Below, one piece after another: positions 50,549-59,646 of a stretch of 64,000 nt of DNA (within the stretch, counting starts at the first letter, position 1; the number at the start of each line of letters is the position of its first letter). The notes under the pieces are model-generated. The model saw only the letters and a list, made by a program, of their open reading frames with translations, ran no database searches and was not told where the DNA came from. The stretch comes from Pseudomonas sp. ACN8 (GTDB taxonomy: Bacteria; Pseudomonadota; Gammaproteobacteria; Pseudomonadales; Pseudomonadaceae): assembly GCF_002303925.1 (NCBI RefSeq), contig NZ_MRCS01000034.1:1-64000 (forward strand), written 5' to 3'. The translations under genes were made by a program, and so were the position numbers.

Positions 50549-51778
50549 TCAGGTCGACGCGGTCTCTTTGTAGGCTTTCAAGGCTTTTAGCCGCTCACGC
50601 TTGATCGCCTCCCCCAGATCCGGCCCCTTGAAGCCTTTCTCCAGCAATGGCTGGACCACCACACTACGAGCGGCAGTCGCTGCACCGCGCAAATAATCCG
50701 CCTGTGGATAACTTCGTTCTTCCAGCCCTTTGCGCCCACGCGCATCCATCTCACATGCCGCGATGAACTCCTCGAACCGCTGTGGCCGACGGTAAATGTC
50801 GAAGCTTTGCAGCAGTTCCAGCAATGTCGATGGCTTCAGCTCAAGGGCGCGATGCCCATGGGTGTGATATTCGCCCACCAGCAGCGCCAGTTCCTGGCAG
50901 TCCCTCGGCACCTTGAAGCGTTCATTGACTGCTTTGATCAGCTTCAGGCCCTTGAACTCGTGGGCAATGTGTCGCGGCCATTCTTCCTCTGGCGTCAGGC
51001 CCTTGCCCAGGTCGTGCAGCAGGCACGCCCAGCGCACGGTCAGTGGCTGTTTATGTATTGCGGCTTGCTGCAGCACGCTCAGGGTATGTGCGCCTGTATC
51101 GATTTCCGGGTGGTGGGCGGGTGGTTGCGGTACGCCAAACAGCGCGTCGACTTCGGGCATCAGCACCTTGAGTGCGTCGCATGCGCGTAGAACCTCAACA
51201 AACACCTGTGGCTGATCTTCCATCAGGGCGCGGGAGATTTCCTTCCAGCTGCGCTCCGGCGTCAGTGCTTCAAGCTCGCCTGACTCGCTGAGTTGGCGCA
51301 TCAGTGCCAGTGTTTCCGGGGCAACGGTAAAGCCCAGGGTCGCATAGCGCGCCGCGAAGCGGGCAACACGCAGGACCCGGAGCGGATCTTCGGCAAATGC
51401 CGGGGAAACGTGGCGAAGCAGGCGCGCTTCGAGATCGCGCTGGCCGTGGTACGGGTCGGTCAGGTTCTGCTGATCGTCCTCGGCCATGGCATTGATGGTC
51501 AGGTCGCGACGGATCAGGTCTTCTTCGAGGGTGACTTCGGGGCTGGCGTGAAAAGTGAACCCGCCGTAACCGCGTCCGCTTTTGCGCTCGGTGCGGGCGA
51601 GGGCGTATTCCTCACCGCTTTTTGGGTGTAGGAACACCGGGAAATCCGCGCCCACCGGGCGAAAGCCCTTGGCGAGCATCTCTTCGGTGGTGGCGCCAAC
51701 CACGACCCAGTCGATATCGGTAACCGGTTTGCCCAGCAGGCGATCACGTACCGCGCCGCCGACTTTATAAATACGCAT
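50549..51778 (-). CDS. cca: Multifunctional CCA tRNA nucleotidyltransferase
   Basis: 409 aa. Adds or repairs the CCA end of tRNAs. Class II NTase head: KVGGAVRDRLLGKPVTDIDWVVVGAT with D21 and D23, then RRDLTINAMA and the RxxR-like DPLRVLRVARFAAR. A C-terminal HD domain (CLLHDLGKG, HTHGH) adds phosphatase/phosphodiesterase activity, as in E. coli. GGAG is upstream of the ATG. Confidence 0.96.
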   Translation of the reverse strand: MRIYKVGGAVRDRLLGKPVTDIDWVVVGATTEEMLAKGFRPVGADFPVFLHPKSGEEYALARTERKSGRGYGGFTFHASPEVTLEEDLIRRDLTINAMAEDDQQNLTDPYHGQRDLEARLLRHVSPAFAEDPLRVLRVARFAARYATLGFTVAPETLALMRQLSESGELEALTPERSWKEISRALMEDQPQVFVEVLRACDALKVLMPEVDALFGVPQPPAHHPEIDTGAHTLSVLQQAAIHKQPLTVRWACLLHDLGKGLTPEEEWPRHIAHEFKGLKLIKAVNERFKVPRDCQELALLVGEYHTHGHRALELKPSTLLELLQSFDIYRRPQRFEEFIAACEMDARGRKGLEERSYPQADYLRGAATAARSVVVQPLLEKGFKGPDLGEAIKRERLKALKAYKETAST

Positions 51779-51841
51779 AAAAAACCTCCGTTAGCTCGAC
51801 AGGATAACCGTTGCATCGAGCTTTCGGAGGCACAAACGGTA

Positions 51842-53404
51842 TCAAAGATGGATGACGGCCAAGTCCAGGCGTCCGTAATCACCTTCGCTGTGCTCGCTTC
51901 TGGGCGGCACATGGTGGGTTTTCATGACCTGATCGCCTTGCAGGGTTTCCAGGTGAATGTCGAAGCCCCAGAGGCGGTGCAGGTGTTTGAGCACTTCTTC
52001 AGTCGAGTCCCCCAGTGGTTTGCGGTCGTGCTGCTGGTGGCGCAGGGTCAGGGAGCGGTCGCCACGGCGGTCGATGCTGTAGATCTGCACGTTGGGCTCG
52101 CGATTGCCCAGGTTGTACTGTGCCGCGAGGGTTTCACGGATGATGCGGTAGCCACCTTCGTCGTGAATGGCGGGCACCAGCAGGTCGTCCTTCTGGTCGT
52201 CATCGAGAATGCTGAACAGCTTCAGGTCGCGGATCACCTTGGGCGACAGGTACTGCAGGATGAAGCTTTCATCCTTGAAGCTGCTCATGGCGAACTTGAT
52301 GGCTGCCAGCCAATCGGTACCGGCAATGTCCGGGAACCAGCGGCGATCTTCTTCCGTGGGTTCTTCACACATGCGACGGATGTCGCGGTACATGGCAAAC
52401 CCCAGGGCGTAGGGGTTGATGCCGCTGTAGTAGGGGCTATCGAAGCCAGGCTGGAACACCACGCTGGTGTGGGACGTCAGGAACTCCATCATGAAGCCGT
52501 CGGTGACCAGGCCTTCGTCGTACAGGTCGTTCATCAGGGTGTAGTGCCAGAACGTGGCCCAACCCTCGTTCATCACTTGGGTCTGACGCTGTGGATAAAA
52601 GTACTGGGCGATCTTGCGCACGATACGTACGATTTCCCGCTGCCATGGTTCCAGCAGCGGCGCGTGTTTTTCGATGAAGTACAGGATGTTTTCCTGAGGT
52701 TCGGCGGGGAAGCGTGCGTTGTCCTTGTCGCTGTATTTGTCCGCGCCCTTGGGAATGGTGCGCCACAGATCGTTGATCTGTTTCTGTAAATGTTCTTCCC
52801 GGTCCTTTTGCCGGCGACGTTCTTCTTCCGCAGAGATCGGATAAGGGCGTTTGTAACGGTCGACACCATAGTTCATCAGTGCATGGCAGGAGTCGAGCAG
52901 GTCCTCGACCGCGTCGATGCCGTGGCGTTCTTCGCACTGCATGATGTACTGCTTGGCAAACACCAGGTAATCGATGATCGAACTGGCGTCGGTCCAGGTG
53001 CGGAACAGGTAGTTGCCTTTGAAAAAGCTGTTGTGCCCGTAGCACGCATGGGCCACCACCAGCGCCTGCATGCAGATGGTGTTTTCTTCCATCAGGTAGG
53101 CGATGCAGGGGTCGGAGTTGATCACGATCTCGTACGCCAGCCCCATCTGGCCGCGGGTGTAGGACTTTTCTGTGCTGAGGAAGTGCTTGCCGTAGGACCA
53201 GTGGTGATAACCCAGTGGCATACCGACCGAGGCGTAGGCGTCCATCATCTGTTCGGCGGTGATCACTTCGATCTGATTGGGATACGTATCGAGGGCGTAA
53301 CCGGCCGCAATACGACTGATTTCACGGTCGTAGGCCTGGATCAGCTCGAACGTCCATTCGGAGCCGGTGGAAATGGGTTGGCGTTTCTGCTCTTTGGCGG
53401 TCAT
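51842..53404 (-). CDS. SpoVR family protein
   Basis: 520 aa (YcgB/SpoVR). Conserved segments: EWTFELIQAYDREISRIAAGYALDTYPNQ, CYGHNSFFKGNYLF and QVMNEGWATFWHY. Exact function unknown. It forms a conserved module with the kinase PrkA/YeaG and DUF444 protein YeaH, tied to stationary-phase and nutrient stress. Starts in an ATGA overlap with the yeaH stop. Confidence 0.93.
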   Translation of the reverse strand: MTAKEQKRQPISTGSEWTFELIQAYDREISRIAAGYALDTYPNQIEVITAEQMMDAYASVGMPLGYHHWSYGKHFLSTEKSYTRGQMGLAYEIVINSDPCIAYLMEENTICMQALVVAHACYGHNSFFKGNYLFRTWTDASSIIDYLVFAKQYIMQCEERHGIDAVEDLLDSCHALMNYGVDRYKRPYPISAEEERRRQKDREEHLQKQINDLWRTIPKGADKYSDKDNARFPAEPQENILYFIEKHAPLLEPWQREIVRIVRKIAQYFYPQRQTQVMNEGWATFWHYTLMNDLYDEGLVTDGFMMEFLTSHTSVVFQPGFDSPYYSGINPYALGFAMYRDIRRMCEEPTEEDRRWFPDIAGTDWLAAIKFAMSSFKDESFILQYLSPKVIRDLKLFSILDDDQKDDLLVPAIHDEGGYRIIRETLAAQYNLGNREPNVQIYSIDRRGDRSLTLRHQQHDRKPLGDSTEEVLKHLHRLWGFDIHLETLQGDQVMKTHHVPPRSEHSEGDYGRLDLAVIHL

Positions 53405-54672
53405 GTCACTAACCTGCGCTGGAAGAGTTCACGGAAGACCGGATAGATATCCCCGGCCGAGACCAGTTGTTGCTGGGCAAATGTGTCGGAAAAGGCTTCG
53501 GCGATGCGCTCGTACTCGAACCACAGGGCCTGGTGTTCGCGCGGGGTGATCTCAACGTAAGTGTAGTACTGCACGAATGGCATGATCTGGTTGATCAGGA
53601 TGTCGCGGCAGATCGGGGAGTCGTCGTTCCAGTTGTCACCGTCGGAGGCCTGGGCGGCGTAGATGTTCCACTCGTTGCTCGGATAGCGCTCGGCCATGAT
53701 CTCCTGCATCAGTTTCAAGGCGCTGGAGACGATGGTGCCGCCGGTTTCCCGGGAGTAGAAAAACTCCTCTTCATCCACTTCGCGGGCGCTGGTGTGATGG
53801 CGGATGAATACGACGTCGATCTTTTCGTAGTTACGCTTGAGAAACAGGTACAGCAGGATAAAGAAGCGCTTGGCGATGTCCTTGGTCGCCTGGGTCATCG
53901 AGCCGGACACGTCCATCAGGCAGAACATCACGGCCTTGGAGCTGGGGTTGGGTTGTTTGATCAGCAGGTTGTACTTGAGGTCGAATGTGTCGAGAAACGG
54001 CACGCGGTGAATGCGCGCGCTGAGTTTTTCGATTTCCGCTTCAATTTCCTGAATATCGCCGAAGTTGTCTGGTTCTTCCTGCTTGAGTCGCAGGAGTTCT
54101 TCCTTGGCTTCGCGCAGTTTTGCCCGACTGCTGCCGGACAGGGCGATTCGCCGGGCGTGGGCTGAGCGCAAGGTGCGGATGATGTTGATCCGCGACGGGT
54201 TGCCCTCGTTGCTGATCCCGGCCCGCACGGTCTTGAAGGTGTCCGTGCCGGTCAGGTTGCGTTTGACCAGGTTGGGCAGCTCGAGATCCTCGAACATGAA
54301 TTCGAGGAACTCTTCCTGAGTGATCTGGAAGACGAATTCGTCCATCCCCTCGCCGGAATTACCGGCCTTGCCAGGGCCCCGGCCGCCACCGCCTCCCGGT
54401 GGACGGGCGATATGTTCGCCGCTGGTGAATTCCTTGTTGCCCGGGTGCACGACCGTCTGCTTGCCACCGCGACCGTGGTGAAGCACCGGCTCGTCGATGT
54501 CGCGGCCGGGAATGCTGATTTGTTCGCCGTGTTCCATATCGGTAATGGAGCGCCGGCTGACCGCCTCTTCGACAGCCTTTTTGATGTGATCACGGTACCG
54601 CCGCAGAAACCGCTGGCGGTTCACCGTGCTCTTGTTCTTGCCATTGAGACGTCGGTCGATCACATAGCTCAT
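53401..54672 (-). CDS. yeaH: DUF444 protein YeaH
   Basis: 423 aa. Basic N-terminus (RRLNGKNKSTVNRQRFLRRYRDHIKKAV), a Gly/Arg-rich stretch (PPGGGGGRGPGKAGN), and a von Willebrand A-like C-terminal domain with the metal site motif DVSGSM near 250. Partner of PrkA in the stress module; the vWA domain suggests a docking role. A hairpin separates it from prkA upstream. Confidence 0.93.
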   Translation of the reverse strand: MSYVIDRRLNGKNKSTVNRQRFLRRYRDHIKKAVEEAVSRRSITDMEHGEQISIPGRDIDEPVLHHGRGGKQTVVHPGNKEFTSGEHIARPPGGGGGRGPGKAGNSGEGMDEFVFQITQEEFLEFMFEDLELPNLVKRNLTGTDTFKTVRAGISNEGNPSRINIIRTLRSAHARRIALSGSSRAKLREAKEELLRLKQEEPDNFGDIQEIEAEIEKLSARIHRVPFLDTFDLKYNLLIKQPNPSSKAVMFCLMDVSGSMTQATKDIAKRFFILLYLFLKRNYEKIDVVFIRHHTSAREVDEEEFFYSRETGGTIVSSALKLMQEIMAERYPSNEWNIYAAQASDGDNWNDDSPICRDILINQIMPFVQYYTYVEITPREHQALWFEYERIAEAFSDTFAQQQLVSAGDIYPVFRELFQRRLVT

Positions 54673-54804
54673 GACTGCTCCTTAGAAGCTGTCCTGAAAG
54701 GGGCGAGCGGTGATACAGCATCGAACCGAGAGCCGAGGGATGTTGAACGCTCCCCCAAGCGCTTTGGATGCTGCCTGAACTCGCTACCGACTTTCGAACA
54801 CCTT

Positions 54805-54846
54805 CCAGAGGCTTGTGTAACAGAAAATGCATACACAGGCCTCTGG
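54805..54846 (-). repeat. Stable hairpin between prkA and yeaH
   Basis: CCAGAGGCTTGTGTA pairs with TACACAGGCCTCTGG (15 bp, one G.U) around a 12-nt loop, within the 204-bp gap between the two genes. No T-run follows on the coding (minus) strand, so mRNA processing or 3'-end protection is more likely than termination. Confidence 0.7.
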
Positions 54847-54876
54847 CTGACGACAACCGGTCTGACCGGCAGCGGG

Positions 54877-56799
54877 TTATTGTGATTTTCTGACCCGCAG
54901 GTACCACTCGGACAGCAGTCGTACCTGTTTGTCGGTGTAGCCCCGCTCGACCATCCGTGTGACGAAGTCGTTGTGTTTCTGCTGGTCCTCTTTGCTGGCC
55001 TTGGCATTGAAGCTGATGACCGGCAGCAGGTCCTCGGTGTTGGAGAACATTTTCTTCTCGATGACCACCCGCAGTTTTTCGTAGCTGAGCCAGGTCGGGT
55101 TCTTGCCGTTGTTGTTGGCCCGGGCACGCAGGACGAAGTTGACGATTTCGTTGCGGAAATCCTTCGGATTGCTGATGCCGGCCGGTTTTTCGATTTTCTC
55201 CAGTTCTTCGTTCAACGCTACGCGGTTGAGGATCTCTCCGGTTTCCGGGTCGCGGTATTCCTGGTCCTGGATCCAGAAGTCGGCGTACAGCACGTAACGA
55301 TCGAAGATGTTCTGGCCGTACTCGCTGTAGGACTCGAGGTAGGCGGTCTGGATCTCCTTGCCGATGAACTCGATGTAGCGCGGTGCCAGGTACTCCTTGA
55401 GGAAGCGCAGATAGCGTTCGCGGGTCTCGGCCTGGAACTGTTCCTGCTCGATCTGTTGCTCCAGCACGTAGAGCAAGTGCACCGGGTTGGCGGCGATTTC
55501 GTGCGGATCGAAGTTGAACACCTTCGACAGGATCTTGAAGGCGAACCGGGTCGAAAGACCGTTCATGCCTTCGTCGACGCCCGCATTGTCGCGGTATTCC
55601 TGGATCGACTTGGCTTTCGGATCGGTGTCCTTGAGGTTCTCGCCGTCGTACACGCGCATCTTCGAGTAGATGTTGGAGTTTTCCGGCTCCTTGAGGCGCG
55701 AGAGTACGGTGAACTGGGCCAGCATCTTCAGGGTGTCCGGCGCGCAATGCGCCTTGGCCAGCGAACTGTTGAACAGCAGCTTGTCGTAGATCTTCACTTC
55801 GTCACTGACCCGCAAGCAATACGGCACTTTGACGATGTAGATCCGGTCGATGAAGGCCTCGTTGTTCTTGTTGTTGCGGAAGGTGTGCCACTCCGATTCG
55901 TTGGAGTGCGCCAGCAGGATCCCGGTGAACGGAATCGCGCCGAGACCTTCGGTACTGTTGTAGTTGCCTTCCTGGGTGGCGGTCAGCAGTGGGTGCAGCA
56001 CCTTGATTGGTGCCTTGAACATTTCGACGAACTCCATCAGGCCCTGGTTGGACCGGCACAGTGCGCCCGAGTAGCTGTATGCATCAGCGTCGTTCTGCGG
56101 GAACTCCTCCAGTTTGCGGATATCGACCTTGCCCACCAGCGCCGAGATGTCCTGGTTGTTTTCGTCGCCAGGTTCGGTCTTGGCCACGGCGATCTGGTTG
56201 AGGATCGACGGGAAGAGTTTCACCACGCGGAACTGACTGATGTCGCCGCCGAATTCGGCCAGGCGCTTGGTTGCCCATGGCGACATGATGGTGTTGAGGT
56301 AGCGCCGTGGAATGCCGAAGTCTTCCTCCAGGATCGCTCCATCTTCAGTGGAGTTGAACAGGCCCAGGGGCGACTCGAAAACCGGCGAGCCCTTGATGGC
56401 ATAGAAGGGCACTTTTTCCATCAATTGCTTGAGCTTCTCGGCCAGGGACGATTTACCGCCACCGACAGGGCCGAGCAGGTAAAGGATCTGTTTCTTCTCT
56501 TCCAGGCCCTGAGCGGCATGGCGGAAATACGACACGATCTGGTCGATGCATTCTTCCATCCCGTGGAAGTCTTCAAAGGCCGGATAGCGGCGGATGACCT
56601 TGTTGGAGAAGATGCGCGACAGTCTCGAGTTGGTCGAGGTGTCGAGCAGTTCCGGTTCACCGATGGCCAGCAGTAGACGCTCGGCGGCGGAAACGTAGGC
56701 GCTACGGTCTTTTTTGCACAGTTCCAGATACTCCTGCAGAGAGAGTTCTTCCTGGCGTGTGGACTCGAAGCGTTGTTGGAAGTGGCTAAAGATACTCAT
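54877..56799 (-). CDS. yeaG: PrkA/YeaG serine protein kinase
   Basis: 640 aa. AAA+ type N-terminal half with Walker A LLGPVGGGKSSLAEKL near 112 and the PrkA core (YAIKGSPVFESPLGLF, GILLAHSNESEWHTFRNNKNNEAFIDRIYIVKVPYCLRVS). The C-terminal PrkA domain spans about 400-640. First gene of the yeaG-yeaH-spoVR module. Probably controlled by RpoS, as in enterobacteria. Confidence 0.95.
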   Translation of the reverse strand: MSIFSHFQQRFESTRQEELSLQEYLELCKKDRSAYVSAAERLLLAIGEPELLDTSTNSRLSRIFSNKVIRRYPAFEDFHGMEECIDQIVSYFRHAAQGLEEKKQILYLLGPVGGGKSSLAEKLKQLMEKVPFYAIKGSPVFESPLGLFNSTEDGAILEEDFGIPRRYLNTIMSPWATKRLAEFGGDISQFRVVKLFPSILNQIAVAKTEPGDENNQDISALVGKVDIRKLEEFPQNDADAYSYSGALCRSNQGLMEFVEMFKAPIKVLHPLLTATQEGNYNSTEGLGAIPFTGILLAHSNESEWHTFRNNKNNEAFIDRIYIVKVPYCLRVSDEVKIYDKLLFNSSLAKAHCAPDTLKMLAQFTVLSRLKEPENSNIYSKMRVYDGENLKDTDPKAKSIQEYRDNAGVDEGMNGLSTRFAFKILSKVFNFDPHEIAANPVHLLYVLEQQIEQEQFQAETRERYLRFLKEYLAPRYIEFIGKEIQTAYLESYSEYGQNIFDRYVLYADFWIQDQEYRDPETGEILNRVALNEELEKIEKPAGISNPKDFRNEIVNFVLRARANNNGKNPTWLSYEKLRVVIEKKMFSNTEDLLPVISFNAKASKEDQQKHNDFVTRMVERGYTDKQVRLLSEWYLRVRKSQ

Positions 56800-57096
56800 G
56801 ACGTCACCTCGCTCGATACGTGGAGCCGACGCCGGATCACTCAGTCGATGCTGGCAGCAACCGAACAGGCGATTGCTGTTTACCCCCCAGAACTCTCCCG
56901 GAGCTGACTACTCCGAAAGCTACTCCCGATGACCCGCGCGCCGGTGTACCGGCTCTCCCCTGTTTTGGATGGCCTGCGCTTAAGGATAGTTGGGAATTCG
57001 GGAGGTAAAGGCAAGATACGTAATTGTTTGTGGCAGACCGTTCGTCTGCCACCGCGCCAGCCCGCGGGAGCCGGGGCCTGCAACGTTACAAAAAAA
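56800..57096. other. Leader region of the prkA module
   Basis: 297 bp without a gene. An inverted repeat GTGGCAGAC-CGTTC-GTCTGCCAC lies at 57030-57052 beyond the glpE stop. On the minus strand CTATCCT at 56989-56983 resembles an RpoS-type -10 element about 185 bp before the prkA ATG; this is weak evidence. Confidence 0.45.
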
Positions 57097-57426
57097 TTAT
57101 TCGGTGGTGCCTTGCGCCGTTTCCGCAGGATACGTCGTCCGCCACAACTCGAATCCGCCATCCATGCTGTACACGTCGGAGAAGCCCTGGCTGATCAGGT
57201 AAGCGGCTGCGCCCTGGCTGGAGTTACCGTGATAGCAGACCACCACGGTCGGTGCATCGAGGTCGGCGCCCTGGATGAAAGCGTGCAGGGAATGGTTGTC
57301 CAGATGCTTCGAGCCTGCGATGTGCAGGGCGGCAAAAGTGGCCGGGTCGCGGACGTCGACTACCACTGCGCCTTGTTCGCGCAGGGCCTGGGCCTGTTCC
57401 GGGGGGATACGTTTGAATTCGCTCAT
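57097..57426 (-). CDS. glpE: Thiosulfate sulfurtransferase GlpE
   Basis: A 109-aa single-domain rhodanese. Active cysteine C64 in VVVCYHGNSSQGAA, the six-residue GlpE loop. Start motif FKRIPPEQAQALREQGAVVVDVRDP. Transfers sulfur from thiosulfate to cyanide or thiols such as thioredoxin. Cytoplasmic. Confidence 0.94.
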   Translation of the reverse strand: MSEFKRIPPEQAQALREQGAVVVDVRDPATFAALHIAGSKHLDNHSLHAFIQGADLDAPTVVVCYHGNSSQGAAAYLISQGFSDVYSMDGGFELWRTTYPAETAQGTTE

Positions 57427-57459
57427 GGCGGGCTCCTGTGGCTCGGCTGAATGGGCAGT

Positions 57460-58341
57460 CTAGCGCGGAGCGCTGGCTGGCGATGTTTGGGGAATGGATG
57501 AGGCGACTGGCGGCATGGCATGACCGTGTTCGTCGCATTTGCAGGACAGGCGCTCAAAGCTGTCGACGTTCATCAGGGTCAGGGCTCCGCCCCAGACGCA
57601 GCCTGTATCGAGTGCCGAAATACCCGGCTCCTCGACGTTGCCTTCCAGTGCTGCCCAGTGACCGAAGATGATCTTCAGGTCCTTGGTCTTGCGGTGCTGG
57701 TGCTGGAACCAGGGCTTGTAGCCTGCTGGTGCGGTATCAAGACCTTCCTTGCTCTTGAGGTCGAGTTTGCCTTCGGCGGTGCAAAAGCGCATGCGCGTGA
57801 AATAGTTGGTGATCACCCGCAGGCGCGTCACGCCTTTGAGGTCGTTGTCCCATTTCGCCGGATCGTTGCCGTACATGCCATCGAGGTAGGGCGGCAACAG
57901 GTTGTCGTCACGCAAGGCGGTCTCGACTTCGGCGGCACACTTCAAGGCTTTGCGCAGCGACCACTGCGGTGGAATGCCGGCATGGACCAATGCAAGGTTG
58001 CGCTGTTCGTCGTAGTGCATGAGCTTTTGCTGGCGCACCCATTCCAATAGTTCGGCGCTATCGGGCGCGTCAATGATCTCGCGCAGGGTATCGGCCTTTT
58101 TCAGGCGTTCGATGTTGCGTCCGGCCGCCAGCAGGTGCAGGTCATGGTTGCCGAGCACGCACACCAGCGATTCGCGAATGCTGTAGAGGAAGCGCAAGGT
58201 TTCCAGCGACTGCGGGCCGCGGTTGACCAGGTCGCCCACCAGCCACAGACGATCCCGTTGTGGGTCGAACGCCACTTGTTTGAGCAGGCATTGCAGGGCT
58301 TGAAGACAGCCTTGCAGGTCACCGACAGCGTACGTTGCCAT
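57460..58341 (-). CDS. apaH: Bis(5'-nucleosyl)-tetraphosphatase, symmetrical
   Basis: 293 aa. Hydrolyses Ap4A (and removes Np4 caps) to two ADP. Metallophosphatase motifs GDLQGC, GDLVNRGP, GNHDLHLLA and FGHWAALEG are complete. Its ATG shares one base with the apaG stop. Confidence 0.96.
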   Translation of the reverse strand: MATYAVGDLQGCLQALQCLLKQVAFDPQRDRLWLVGDLVNRGPQSLETLRFLYSIRESLVCVLGNHDLHLLAAGRNIERLKKADTLREIIDAPDSAELLEWVRQQKLMHYDEQRNLALVHAGIPPQWSLRKALKCAAEVETALRDDNLLPPYLDGMYGNDPAKWDNDLKGVTRLRVITNYFTRMRFCTAEGKLDLKSKEGLDTAPAGYKPWFQHQHRKTKDLKIIFGHWAALEGNVEEPGISALDTGCVWGGALTLMNVDSFERLSCKCDEHGHAMPPVASSIPQTSPASAPR

Positions 58342-58721
58342 CAGTGCAGGGCTCCGGGCACCGCCAGGCGGAAGGGTGCGATGATGGCATCGAAGTGTTT
58401 GCCGTCGTCGGACAGCATCTGATAAGTGCCTTGCATGGTGCCGACCTTGGTGGTCATGACCGTGCCGCTGCTGTAGGTGTGGCTCTTGCCGGGCTCGATC
58501 AACGGTTGTTGGCCGACTACACCTGCGCCACGCACTTCTTCGACATGCCCGTCACCATCGGTGATGACCCAGTGCCGTGAAAGCAGTTTGGCGGGCATTT
58601 CGCCATTGTTTTGCACGGTGATGGTGTAGGCGAAGGCAAAGCGGTCGTGCTCGGGTTGCGATTGTTCTGCCAGATAGCGGGTGACGACGCTGACGTCGAC
58701 CTGATAGCGAGGATCGGACAT
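58341..58721 (-). CDS. apaG: ApaG/CorD protein
   Basis: 126 aa, fibronectin-III-like beta fold: FAFAYTITVQNNGEMPAKLLSRHWVITDGDGHVEEVRGAGVVGQQP and the C-terminal GTMQGTYQML. Function not settled (linked to Mg/Co resistance in enterobacteria). Always next to apaH and rsmA. Confidence 0.95.
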   Translation of the reverse strand: MSDPRYQVDVSVVTRYLAEQSQPEHDRFAFAYTITVQNNGEMPAKLLSRHWVITDGDGHVEEVRGAGVVGQQPLIEPGKSHTYSSGTVMTTKVGTMQGTYQMLSDDGKHFDAIIAPFRLAVPGALH

Positions 58722-58836
58722 GCAAGGGGCCTTAAAAACGAAGCGGGACGCGGGGCGTAGCTGTTGGGGTTCAGTCTAGGCCAAGTATCGGGTAGTAGAC
58801 CAGAGTGGCGTCCTACCCGATAGCGCTCATCGCCTG

Positions 58837-59646
58837 TCAGTCTGCGGCAGGCTTTTGTTCGCTGAGCTTGTCGGCCAGGCGTACGAACGCGGCCAGGTCG
58901 AGTTGCTCGGGACGCAGGCTGCCATCGACGCCGGCGGCTTCGATTTCGGCATTGCTCAGCAGCAGCTTGAGTGTGTTGCGCAGGGTTTTGCGGCGCTGGT
59001 TGAAAGCTTCGCGCACGACGCGTTCCAGCAGGCGGTGATCCTTGGCCGGGTGTGGCAGTACCGCGTGGGGCACCAGGCGCACGATGGCCGAGTCGACTTT
59101 CGGTGGCGGGTTGAATGCCCCCGGGCCGACGTTGAACAGGTGCTCGACTCGACAGTGGTACTGAACCATGATCGACAACCGACCCCAGTCGCCACCACCA
59201 GGGCCGGCAGCCAGACGCTCGACCACTTCCTTTTGCAGCATGAAGTGCATGTCGCGGATCAGGTGCGAGTTGTGCAGCAGGTGAAAAATCAGCGGCGTGG
59301 AGATGTTGTACGGCAGGTTGCCGACCACTCGCAGGCTGCCAGGCACGGCATTCAAGCTGTTGAAGTCGAACTTCAGCGCATCGCCCTGATGCAGGTTGAA
59401 GTTACTCTTGCCGGCAAACTGCTGGTTGAGGATCGGGATCAGGTCCTTGTCCAGTTCCACCACATCGAGTTGCGCGCCGCTGCTGAGCAGGCCTTGGGTC
59501 AGTGCGCCCTGGCCCGGGCCGATTTCCAGCAGACGGTCTTCTGCCTTGGCATGAATGGAGCGCAGGATGCGGTCGATAACGCCGGCATCGTGCAGGAAGT
59601 TCTGGCCAAAGCGTTTGCGCGCCTTGTGTTGGTAATGCTCGGTCAT
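58837..59646 (-). CDS. rsmA: 16S rRNA (adenine1518/1519-N6)-dimethyltransferase
   Basis: 269 aa (KsgA). Dimethylates two adjacent adenosines near the 3' end of 16S rRNA. KARKRFGQNFLHD at the start, SAM motif LEIGPGQGALTQGL, and the catalytic NLPYNIST. Overlaps the pdxA stop by 4 bases. Not to be confused with the RNA-binding RsmA bound by rsmY. Confidence 0.97.
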   Translation of the reverse strand: MTEHYQHKARKRFGQNFLHDAGVIDRILRSIHAKAEDRLLEIGPGQGALTQGLLSSGAQLDVVELDKDLIPILNQQFAGKSNFNLHQGDALKFDFNSLNAVPGSLRVVGNLPYNISTPLIFHLLHNSHLIRDMHFMLQKEVVERLAAGPGGGDWGRLSIMVQYHCRVEHLFNVGPGAFNPPPKVDSAIVRLVPHAVLPHPAKDHRLLERVVREAFNQRRKTLRNTLKLLLSNAEIEAAGVDGSLRPEQLDLAAFVRLADKLSEQKPAAD

